In this document: in pieces, positions 53,707 to 61,479 of the stretch
Layout: each line of letters opens with the position of its first letter
Position numbering within the stretch: the stretch's first letter is position 1
Source: Ruminiclostridium sufflavum DSM 19573
GTDB taxonomy: Bacteria > Bacillota > Clostridia > Acetivibrionales > DSM-1351
Length of the DNA: 64,000 nt
NCBI RefSeq assembly: GCF_003208175.1
Contig: NZ_QKMR01000013.1
Location: 62,001 to 126,000 of the forward strand
Reading direction: 5' to 3'
Program-made: the position numbers and the translations under genes
Notes under the pieces: generated by a model
Told to the model about the DNA's origin: nothing
What the model saw: the letters and a program-made list of their open reading frames with translations, nothing else
Databases searched by the model: none

Positions 53707-54945
53707 TTAAAAAATGGTATATGCCTTTTCTCCGTGCAAGGAGACATCCAACCCGGCAGACTCATCAGTATTCTCGGTTCTTAGCTTGACAAACAGACCG
53801 ATAACCTTAAGAATTACAAAGGTTCCGACTGCTACATATGCGGTACAGGCTCCGACTGCAATCAAATGTGCCTTCATTAATGCAAAGTTTCCATATATAA
53901 GACCATCAGCACCGGCAGGATTTACGGTTTTTGTTGCAAAAACTGCCGTAGCGATAACTCCCCATATTCCGGCAACACCATGACATCCGAAGGCATCAAG
54001 TGCATCGTCATATCCAAGCTTTGATTTCAGAAAAACAATTGCAAAGAAACTTAAGGTTCCTCCTACAAGACCTATAAGAAATGCAGACATTGGAGCAACA
54101 TATCCGCATCCGGGTGTGATGGCTACAAGACCTGCGATTGCTCCGCTAAGTGTTCCGAGAATAGTTGGTTTCTTATTTATTAGCCACTCGCAGGCAATAA
54201 AAGCAACGGCTCCTGCGGCTGCAGATGTATTTGTAGTCAGGAAGGCATTAACGGCAGTACCGTTTATGGCAAGTGCACTTCCTGCATTAAAGCCGAACCA
54301 GCCGAACCAAAGAATTCCTCCGCCGAGAATTGCCATGGGAACATGATGAGGCTCCGGCCTTGTATGCTTTCTTTTTCCTAACATTATTGCGGCGATAAGT
54401 CCGGAAATTCCTGAAGCTAATTCAACAACAAGGCCACCTGCAAAGTCAAGTACCCCGAGCTGTTTCAGCCATCCGGCATGTCCTCCGCTGTTTCCCCATA
54501 CCCAATGGGCCAACGGATCATATATAAATGTGCTCCATAATAGGATGAACAATATAAACGCAGGAAATTTCATCCGCTCGGCAAATGCTCCTGAAATAAC
54601 GGCAACTGTTATTACAGAAAACATCATTTGAAAAACGAGAAACAGCGGCTGCGGAATTGTAGATGAATAATCAGGATTTGGGAGCAGTGATATATTTTGA
54701 AGAAATGACCAATCAAGACTTCCTATAAGACCATGAATATCTGGTCCAAAGGCTAAGGAATAGCCAAAGAAAATCCATTGGACAGATATGATTACCAGAG
54801 CTGCATAACTATGCAAGGTGGTGCTCAAAACATTTTTACTTCTTACCATACCTCCGTAAAACAATGCCAACCCGGGGGTCATAAGCATGACAAGTGCTGC
54901 CGAAAAAATTACGAATGCCATATCTGCGCCGTTTAATCCTTGCAT
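53707..54945 (-). CDS. amt: Ammonium transporter (Amt family)
   Basis: The 412-aa channel has 11 predicted helices. Marks are MLMTPGLALFYGGMVRSKN, GFNAGSALAINGTAVNAFLTTNTSAAAG and DDALDAFGCHGVAGIWG, which carry the conserved pore residues. It conducts ammonium and is normally gated by GlnK, encoded about 0.8 kb downstream. A GGGGGTG ribosome site precedes the ATG. Confidence 0.96.
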   Translation of the reverse strand: MQGLNGADMAFVIFSAALVMLMTPGLALFYGGMVRSKNVLSTTLHSYAALVIISVQWIFFGYSLAFGPDIHGLIGSLDWSFLQNISLLPNPDYSSTIPQPLFLVFQMMFSVITVAVISGAFAERMKFPAFILFILLWSTFIYDPLAHWVWGNSGGHAGWLKQLGVLDFAGGLVVELASGISGLIAAIMLGKRKHTRPEPHHVPMAILGGGILWFGWFGFNAGSALAINGTAVNAFLTTNTSAAAGAVAFIACEWLINKKPTILGTLSGAIAGLVAITPGCGYVAPMSAFLIGLVGGTLSFFAIVFLKSKLGYDDALDAFGCHGVAGIWGVIATAVFATKTVNPAGADGLIYGNFALMKAHLIAVGACTAYVAVGTFVILKVIGLFVKLRTENTDESAGLDVSLHGEKAYTIF

Positions 54946-55074
54946 ACAGACACCCCCATGTTAAACGATAGAATTAATAATTCTGTTTTTTTCATAAATT
55001 TACCCCTTTGTAAAATATTATTATATAATTGCTTATAAACAATACAGGACACTAAGCCTCATTGCTTATGCTAA

Positions 55075-55123
55075 ATAAAAAATGTCCACAAAGCGATAAA
55101 AGCTTTTATCGCTTTGTGGACAT
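55075..55123 (-). terminator. 42-bp perfect palindrome with T-tract on the minus strand
   Basis: Bases 55082-55123 are a perfect inverted repeat centred on AGCT, with no loop. On the minus strand it is followed by TTTTTTATTTAG. It lies between the DUF4956 gene and amt and could terminate the former, but it is unusually long for a terminator. The rest of the 54946-55341 gap shows nothing else. Confidence 0.55.
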
Positions 55124-55341
55124 CATTGTCCGCAATTTATGTCATATAATACACTATGATACAATATAAAGAAAATTATGTCAATAAGAAATGAAATTAT
55201 AAAAATTTGGTTTGGTCAGAATATGAGTATTTGATAGGATTTCTATTTGATATTTAATGAAATTTGCAGGATTAACTTTTGTATAATTTCATAAATAAAC
55301 TCTCCCATATTTGTTTTTGTAAAAATACTTTAACTTTAATA

Positions 55342-56031
55342 TTAATTTTCAGCTGATAGTAATTGATTTTGTGTCAATGTAATATTCAGGTTGCCGTTGC
55401 GGCATCTCAATTCATCGATGAATTTCTTTTGATCTGCCTCACCTTTAAGGTTCAAGCTGTAAACAACTTCAAATATGCTTCCGAAATCACCGGTTTTTAC
55501 TTTTTTTAAGTTCCATGAGCTAGTATATTTGTTTAGAATATCATCGAAGAGGCCTTGGAAGTTTAAATCCTCCGGGATAATAATTTTTAGCTGCATACTG
55601 GATGTTTGAGGTGCGGCAAAACTAATTTCGTTAAGAATAATCATTACTATGCACAGCATTATTGCAAATATAGCTGAATATGCGAGGTATCCCATTCCAC
55701 AGCCTAAGCCTACAGCCAAGGTAAAAAATATATAAGCAATATCCTTGGGATCACCGGGAGCACTTCTGAAGCGGATGAGGCTGAAAGCACCTGCCAAGCT
55801 GAAGGCTCTTGCCACATTGTTTCCGATTAACATTATAATTACTGAAATAATTGCAGGCAGCATAATCAATGTTACAACAAAGCTTCGGGAATAGCCTTCC
55901 TTTTTATGAGTATGAATGTAAGCCAGACTTATTATAAGTCCCAGTAAAAGTGATGCTCCCAATGCGGAAAGCATACCTGTCAGAGTAAGGTAATCACCAG
56001 TTGTTGAAGCAGTAAATATTGAATCTAACAT
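55342..56031 (-). CDS. DUF4956 membrane protein
   Basis: The 229-aa protein has three or four N-terminal helices. The conserved block is VARAFSLAGAFSLIRFRSAPGDPKDIAYIFFTLAVGLGCGMG, followed by a soluble C-terminal domain. DUF4956 proteins commonly pair with a VTC-domain gene, as here, suggesting a shared anionic-polymer function. AAGGAG lies 9 nt before the ATG. The last ten residues (TQNQLLSAEN) are encoded by one arm of a family A repeat, so the original C-terminus may have been replaced. Confidence 0.85.
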   Translation of the reverse strand: MLDSIFTASTTGDYLTLTGMLSALGASLLLGLIISLAYIHTHKKEGYSRSFVVTLIMLPAIISVIIMLIGNNVARAFSLAGAFSLIRFRSAPGDPKDIAYIFFTLAVGLGCGMGYLAYSAIFAIMLCIVMIILNEISFAAPQTSSMQLKIIIPEDLNFQGLFDDILNKYTSSWNLKKVKTGDFGSIFEVVYSLNLKGEADQKKFIDELRCRNGNLNITLTQNQLLSAEN

Positions 56032-56123
56032 ATGTGTTCACTCCTTGTTTTTATATTTTAAAAATTCATTTTTACTATGAATATATTTTTTTGTGATAAA
56101 TACTTTTAGTAAGGTTTTCAGCA

Positions 56124-56864
56124 TCAGGCAACACTATGTGCCTTTACATTTTTATTCATGCAGTATTTCTTATACTCTGTTCCATACTTTGAAAAGCTGG
56201 TTTTATATATCTTCAAATCTGATAAGATTTCTGTCAGCCATATAGGAACAGAACCGGATATTTTTACTTCCATTAAATACTGGTCAATACCCAGCAATTG
56301 TTCTCCGGAGCATCCTGCTTCTAAACACAGGTCATTTCTTCTTGTCTGGATATTACGGTCAAAGGTTATTCTGAAAGCTTTATCCTCTTTCCCGAACAAG
56401 GCTATCCGTGAATAGCTGATGTATGCGGCAGGTCTGACGTTGTAACAGCTGAGGAAATAACTGATTTCATTTATTACCTGCTCATTTATATAATTAGCTG
56501 CGGCAGGATGCCTGCCTGATTCTACGAATTCGTAAGCTTCTCTTAAAGTCATTGTTGCACGTCTTTTATGAACGATACCTGCGGTTTTCTTTTTTAATTC
56601 CAAAAAAACTTTATCCTCCAATGAGGTTGGTATGGTGTAGCTTCTTAAACGCAGCTTTTCTTTATAGCTTGGTTTCGAAAGTGAGGTACGAATTAAATGA
56701 TTATCAGGTGTATCATAATAAATATTATAAATGCTGTAGCTTTTACCATTTTGACAGTTTTTATCAGGATTCATTTTTTCCAGCAGCTTTGGCATAAGTG
56801 CATCAAATTGCTTCTTGCTTAATAAAAATTTTAATTCATATCTTTTAAAAGTAGATATTGACAT
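56124..56864 (-). CDS. VTC-domain polyphosphate polymerase-like protein
   Basis: The 246-aa protein has the triphosphate-tunnel VTC fold: FKRYELKFLLSKKQF, YYDTPDNHLIRTSLSKPSYKEKLRLRSY, FLELKKKTAGIVHKRRA, the RITFDRNIQTRR stretch and LMEVKISGSVP. In yeast Vtc4 this domain makes polyphosphate from ATP; in bacteria the product is usually assumed to be similar. ATG 56864 follows a family B leader, and the longer frame to 56891 is leader sequence. It is in line with the DUF4956 gene (92-nt gap). Confidence 0.88.
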   Translation of the reverse strand: MSISTFKRYELKFLLSKKQFDALMPKLLEKMNPDKNCQNGKSYSIYNIYYDTPDNHLIRTSLSKPSYKEKLRLRSYTIPTSLEDKVFLELKKKTAGIVHKRRATMTLREAYEFVESGRHPAAANYINEQVINEISYFLSCYNVRPAAYISYSRIALFGKEDKAFRITFDRNIQTRRNDLCLEAGCSGEQLLGIDQYLMEVKISGSVPIWLTEILSDLKIYKTSFSKYGTEYKKYCMNKNVKAHSVA

Positions 56865-56975
56865 AATAACCTCCACGCCCAGCTTGGGCAAAAAATTTTG
56901 TAAAGCAGCTGCGGAGAATCTTTGCTTGGCAGGGGTATGCAGTTGTTTCCCTTATACTCTCCGCTTTCAGGCTAA
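56865..56975 (-). promoter_or_regulatory. Family B leader (copy B5), diverged
   Basis: GCCCA-AGC-TGGGC followed by GTGGAGGTTATT abuts the VTC-gene ATG. Further upstream, TTAGCCTGAAAGCGGAGAG and the GCAGCTGCTTTACAAAATTT stretch are recognisable but diverged relatives of copies B1 and B2. Confidence 0.6.
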
Positions 56976-57181
56976 ATACTCCATTGCTACCTGCAAATAT
57001 AAGTTTTCCGGCTTGAGCCGTTTCCAGGCCTGTGCAGCTCTCTTTGATGCTTTTATTATAAGATTCTAATGTGATGAAGACTTGAACAATTACTGAATGT
57101 TATATGGTACTTTTCTTATGGTTTTTGGAAGACTTTGTGGGATAAAATATCGGAAGAATATTATAATATCAAGGCTAAAAG

Positions 57182-57235
57182 CAAAAATAGAGCTCTAAGC
57201 TTCAGGAGGGGGTCCATACTGAAGCCCAGAACTCT
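57182..57235 (-). terminator. Terminator of the DUF4353 lipoprotein gene
   Basis: On the minus strand, AGAG...CTTCAG pairs with CTGAAG...CTCT, followed by ATTTTTGCTTTT. It lies about 45 nt past the stop. Confidence 0.7.
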
Positions 57236-57281
57236 TCACAGGTTTTTAAGCCTGAGTTTTGGCTGGAACTGTTTATAGGGG

Positions 57282-59378
57282 TTATTCGGCTGCTTCTGTA
57301 CTTTGAGAGCTGCTGCTGTTTTGCTGGTCTCTCATACCTCGGGGACTGCGGCCGGCATCATCTGTACCGCCCGGAAAACCGCCCTTGTCCATTCCGCCGC
57401 CCATACCCATATTGCCGGCTGCCGTACCGACACTTGTAACAATGTCCGAAACGGTGAAGCTTTGGAATTTAGTACCGCCGGAATAGGTGCCGCCTGTGTA
57501 TAGGCCGTCCTTATTTGTTCCGGTTGAAGTGCCTCCGTAGTAGATATTGTAGGTTGAATCCTTTTTTAATTCAGGGGAACATAATACAACTGATTGATAT
57601 TTTTTAGACGGAGCGAAGGTGAGTATGTCCTTACCGTCACTAGTCTCTATATAAACTATTGTGTCTGCCGGTAACTCTGAATCAAAATTGGCTATTACCG
57701 AATATTGGGTGGATGAATCACTTGTAGCCTGTGCCATACCGGAGCTTCCTGCGGCTAACAGATAACCGCCGGTCATAACGAAGGAACCGTTATAATCCAA
57801 AGCACCATTACCGCTGTTTTCAGGTCCGTTTACAAGAACAGTACCGTTTGTCATGTTGATAGAGCCGTTTGAATCGAGGCCGTCACCACCGGCATCAACT
57901 AAAATATATCCTCCGTTTATGTTCAGATAGCAATCGCCGGATGCGCTGAATTCATCTTGTCCGGAGCGACCGTTTTCTGATGAACCGTCGTTCCCGCCTG
58001 CTACATTTATACCGTCATCGCTTGCAGTAATTTGAATATTACCTTCGTTTAGCGTTATAACAGAGCTTTCAATACCTTCGTAGGATTTTGCGATAGCTAT
58101 GTCTCCGCCGTTTATTTCCAGTGTTGAATCAGAATGTATCCCATCATCACCCGAGGATATCTTAAAGGTGCCTCCATTAATTGACAGGCTTCCGTTTGAA
58201 TGGATAGAATCATCTGCCGAATCTATATTAACAGTACCGCCGTCTATAGTGATATCAACGGCAGCCTTTATGCCCTTGGTACTTTCGGTGCCGTCAGAAT
58301 CAGTGCTTGCTGAGGATGCAGTGCTTTCACCGGCTGCGGCAGTACCAGCAGGAGCGCTTCCGGGGTCTGCCTTAGTGACTGAATCTGTGTCAGATATATC
58401 ATTTTTTTGTATGCTATTTTTATCAAAAACACCTCCCATGCCGCCCATTTGCCCGGAAGCTTTTTTAACGCCGTTTGCACTTCCGCCGCCAGAGGTCACA
58501 TTTAAAGTACCTCCGCTGACCAATACACTTGTTTCAGCTTGGACGGCATCTTTACCTGAGGTAATGTTTATTGTACCGTCAGAAATAGCTATAAAACCTT
58601 TTTGAGCATCCTCATCATTATTTGATTGTATTCCGTCACCATCAGAATATATATTAATTGTTCCGTTCTTTATTGCGACGAAATCCTTTCCCTTAATACC
58701 ATCGGCAACAGAATTTACAGTTATATTGCCGCTCATGATTTTAAGCTCGTCTTTACTGTAAATGGCATGGTTATAGTTGGCATTTACTGTCAGAGCGCCG
58801 CTGCCGTTGATGGTAAGATCACTCTTGCTGAAGATTGTGGCATTAGGCTCGTCCGACTCGGAATCTTCAAGAATATAAGAGGTTCCGTCTGTTATATTGT
58901 TTTCAGTGCCGTCTGCCAGAAGGATAACCGTCTTCTTGGCATCTTTTACATAAACCGGGGCACTGCTTGAGCTTGTGATATTTACACCGTTAAAGACAAG
59001 TCTGACAGCTTCCTTGTCTTCAGTGTCTATAATAATTTGACCGTCAGATAAAGTACCGCTGATACAGTATGTCCCTGAGGCTGTTATTGTGACCTTGCTG
59101 CCGTTAACAGTTGCTCCTGTTCCGTCGGAAGTTATTGAATTTCCATTCAGGACTATATTGGATGCATCTGAACTGCTCCAGCTTGAGTTTTCATCATCAC
59201 TGTCATATTCAACTGATATATTTGTTTTTGCGATGCTGGAACTGCTGCTAACCTGCCCTTGGTTTGCTTCCGCTATTAAGTTCTGATTTGTACAGGAGGT
59301 TAATCCCAAGGTACAGATAAGAGCACTAAGAACTATTACTAAAACTCTGTTTTTTATACTTCTCATTTTTTTAAACAT
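57282..59378 (-). CDS. DUF4353-type carbohydrate-binding lipoprotein
   Basis: The 698-aa protein starts with a lipoprotein signal (VIVLSALICTLGLTSC, lipobox LTSC). It continues as a long repetitive beta-helix-like region rich in Asn, Gly, Ser and Asp (ADDSIHSNGSLSINGGTF, SGDDGIHSDSTLEINGG). A Ser/Thr/Ala linker (about 330-360) and a Gly/Met-rich tail (GNMGMGGGMDKGGF) frame it. DUF4353 proteins bind or form surface matrix and often accompany VTC and DUF4956 genes. AAGGAGG is 5 nt from the ATG. Confidence 0.82.
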   Translation of the reverse strand: MFKKMRSIKNRVLVIVLSALICTLGLTSCTNQNLIAEANQGQVSSSSSIAKTNISVEYDSDDENSSWSSSDASNIVLNGNSITSDGTGATVNGSKVTITASGTYCISGTLSDGQIIIDTEDKEAVRLVFNGVNITSSSSAPVYVKDAKKTVILLADGTENNITDGTSYILEDSESDEPNATIFSKSDLTINGSGALTVNANYNHAIYSKDELKIMSGNITVNSVADGIKGKDFVAIKNGTINIYSDGDGIQSNNDEDAQKGFIAISDGTINITSGKDAVQAETSVLVSGGTLNVTSGGGSANGVKKASGQMGGMGGVFDKNSIQKNDISDTDSVTKADPGSAPAGTAAAGESTASSASTDSDGTESTKGIKAAVDITIDGGTVNIDSADDSIHSNGSLSINGGTFKISSGDDGIHSDSTLEINGGDIAIAKSYEGIESSVITLNEGNIQITASDDGINVAGGNDGSSENGRSGQDEFSASGDCYLNINGGYILVDAGGDGLDSNGSINMTNGTVLVNGPENSGNGALDYNGSFVMTGGYLLAAGSSGMAQATSDSSTQYSVIANFDSELPADTIVYIETSDGKDILTFAPSKKYQSVVLCSPELKKDSTYNIYYGGTSTGTNKDGLYTGGTYSGGTKFQSFTVSDIVTSVGTAAGNMGMGGGMDKGGFPGGTDDAGRSPRGMRDQQNSSSSQSTEAAE

Positions 59379-59410
59379 ACAGACCTCCTTAAATATGTTT
59401 GTATTTTACG

Positions 59411-59496
59411 AAAGTAAATTACTATCGGCTAAAAAACTACATTATATTGCCGCAAAGGCTTTCAACCGTAATTAGCTTTGATAGTAATCGTCTTTT
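59411..59496. repeat. Family A dispersed element (copy A4)
   Basis: AAAGTAAATTACTATCGGCT at the left and GATAGTAATCGTCTTTT at the right form clear terminal inverted repeats around an 86-bp unit. It lies between the divergent lipoprotein and acyltransferase genes. Confidence 0.65.
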
Positions 59497-59715
59497 CTGT
59501 TTTTGCTGTAAGCATGTTTATTTTTAACATACCGTTTAGTATTACCTGATATTGCTATTATAAAAGGGTAATGTGATGATAATGTGACTGTTGCTTGAAT
59601 GTTATAGAAGTTAATTATATGCCGCAGGACAGTGGATTGGGGCTGGATTTTATTCCGTAGGTTTTTATGATAAAATATAAGAACCATAGTATATTTATGA
59701 AGGAGGGATAAGATA

Positions 59716-60882
59716 TTGGAAAATAGTATGGCATTGTCGGAATCCATTAAAGAAACTGCTCGGCAAGAAAACAGGGAATATGTATCAAAGCCGTTATCAA
59801 GTAATAGACTTGTTTATGTAGATATGCTAAAGCTTTTAGCTATTATAGGAGTTATTACCATACATATTTGCGCAGTGCCTCTTACTACATTAAAAATAGC
59901 TTCATCCAACTGGGAATTTGCATTGCTGTTTGGAGCGGCTGTACGCTGGGCGGTACCTGTTTTCTTAATGTGCAGCGGTGCTTTGTTTCTTAAAACAGAT
60001 AAGGTAATTGCGGCAAAACGGATATTTACAAAATATTTATCAAGGATTCTTTGTGCGCTTTTTGTATGGGCTTCCTTTTATGAGGGGCTTGATATTTACA
60101 GGGCGTTCAGAAGTATGGGGTATTTTGATTATACATTAATATATAAGGCAATCGAACATATTTTTACATTTAATACTCAGACACATTTATATTACTTATA
60201 CATTGTAATTCTGATATATTCTCTTTTGCCTGCATTAAGAGTGTTTACCGATAATGCAAGTAAAAGGCAGATGGAATACCTGCTGATTGCCTGGGTCATA
60301 TTGGGAATTGTACTGCCGTTTGCTGTTCAATTTCGCCCGTTTTCTCTTATAAGAGGTATGGTGCGCCAATATCCTATGAGCATGGTATATTCGGCAATAG
60401 GTTATTTTATGGCAGGACATTACTTAAATAAATACCCTCTCAAGAAAAGAACCAATTACATATTTTATTTCCTAGGAATAACAGGCTTGCTTGTAACCAT
60501 TTGCGGTACTGAGCTTTCTTCAATATCCAGAAACGCTGTATATACGTCATTTCTGGAAGGAATGACGCCAAATGTGGCAGCTATGGCAGCGGCATTGTTT
60601 TTATTAATAAAAAATCATTTTGAAAGGATTAACCGGCAGAAACAGGAAGAGGCAGCTTCTGGCAGATTAAGAAGGATAATAGTGTATATTTCTAAAGGGA
60701 GCTTTTGCATATATCTTGTACATGTTGCTTTTATTGATTTACTCAAGGATTTAAGTCTGACATTTCCTGACGCAAATACCCTGATTACAATTCCGGTACT
60801 GGTGACAACTGTCTTTATGCTCAGTCTTGGAGTGTATTTTATTCTTTCAAGGATTCCGGGAATTAATAAGTATCTGATATAG
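59716..60882 (+). CDS. Acyltransferase-3 family membrane protein
   Basis: The 388-aa protein has about ten helices and the family start RLVYVDMLKLLAIIGVITIHI, with a histidine in the first helix. RWAVPVFLMCSGALFL follows, and KGSFCIYLVHVAFIDLL near the end. These enzymes O-acetylate or otherwise acylate sugars and peptidoglycan at the membrane; the acceptor is unknown. TTG 59716 is 9 nt after AGGAGG. Extra N-terminal residues (about 30, charged) precede the first helix. Confidence 0.87.
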   Translation: MENSMALSESIKETARQENREYVSKPLSSNRLVYVDMLKLLAIIGVITIHICAVPLTTLKIASSNWEFALLFGAAVRWAVPVFLMCSGALFLKTDKVIAAKRIFTKYLSRILCALFVWASFYEGLDIYRAFRSMGYFDYTLIYKAIEHIFTFNTQTHLYYLYIVILIYSLLPALRVFTDNASKRQMEYLLIAWVILGIVLPFAVQFRPFSLIRGMVRQYPMSMVYSAIGYFMAGHYLNKYPLKKRTNYIFYFLGITGLLVTICGTELSSISRNAVYTSFLEGMTPNVAAMAAALFLLIKNHFERINRQKQEEAASGRLRRIIVYISKGSFCIYLVHVAFIDLLKDLSLTFPDANTLITIPVLVTTVFMLSLGVYFILSRIPGINKYLI

Positions 60883-60972
60883 GGAGAGTTGACTGAGGTT
60901 AATACGGTTCAAGCCCCGCGGCGATAGAATACCAGGACGATATTAGTATTGTCTTTTTAGGAGAATTAAAAG

Positions 60973-61003
60973 ATAGGTATTGAATTAATAATTCAATACC
61001 TAT
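60973..61003 (-). terminator. Terminator after the 91-aa gene
   Basis: A 15-bp AT-rich inverted repeat (ATAGGTATTGAATTA and complement) is followed on the minus strand by CTTTTAATT. A lone family A left arm (GTTGACTGAGGTTAATAC) lies just before it at 60890. Confidence 0.6.
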
Positions 61004-61052
61004 TCAGGAGTTACTGTATAGACTGCTTTATATTTTTGACAGGCTGTTTACA

Positions 61053-61328
61053 CTACGTAATATTATTCAGCTGAATAGAAGGAGATTTCGTTACCGTAAA
61101 GGATGAAAGAAGGAAAGAACCGAACATTATCTTGACTGTGTTAATTTTCTTGTCCGGGAAAATTTGGGCTATACTTTGCAGGATGCTTTGGCTGAGACTG
61201 TCACCTTTCCCGCCAAGGTCACCAAGTCCGTCGGCAAATTCAGTATCCATAGTTCCTTCATCAAAATAGAGAACAAGGTCATTGCTGTTCTGGCTTTTAA
61301 CCAAGCTGTAGCTCTTAATAAAATCCAT
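61053..61328 (-). CDS. 91-aa protein downstream of the radical SAM gene
   Basis: The product (MDFIKSYSLVKSQNSNDLVLYFDEG...) is acidic in its first half, has a Gly/Asp turn (GLGDLGGKGDS), and ends in a hydrophobic beta-like stretch (VKIMFGSFLLSSFTV). AAGGAGGAGATATTC precedes the ATG. It follows the radical SAM gene on the same strand with a 151-nt gap that contains TTGACTTTAGTCAA (61436-61449). It might belong to the RiPP locus, but no family is recognised. Confidence 0.6.
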   Translation of the reverse strand: MDFIKSYSLVKSQNSNDLVLYFDEGTMDTEFADGLGDLGGKGDSLSQSILQSIAQIFPDKKINTVKIMFGSFLLSSFTVTKSPSIQLNNIT

Positions 61329-61479
61329 GAATATCTCCTCCTTAAAAATTAAACTATACTAATTAGTATTTCAATTTATTGGATAAATATTACACTTTTC
61401 TTAATATATTGAATTATAAAAATATTATCATAGTGTGATTGACTTTAGTCAATTCTTTAACCGGAGTGGGATTATGTAC

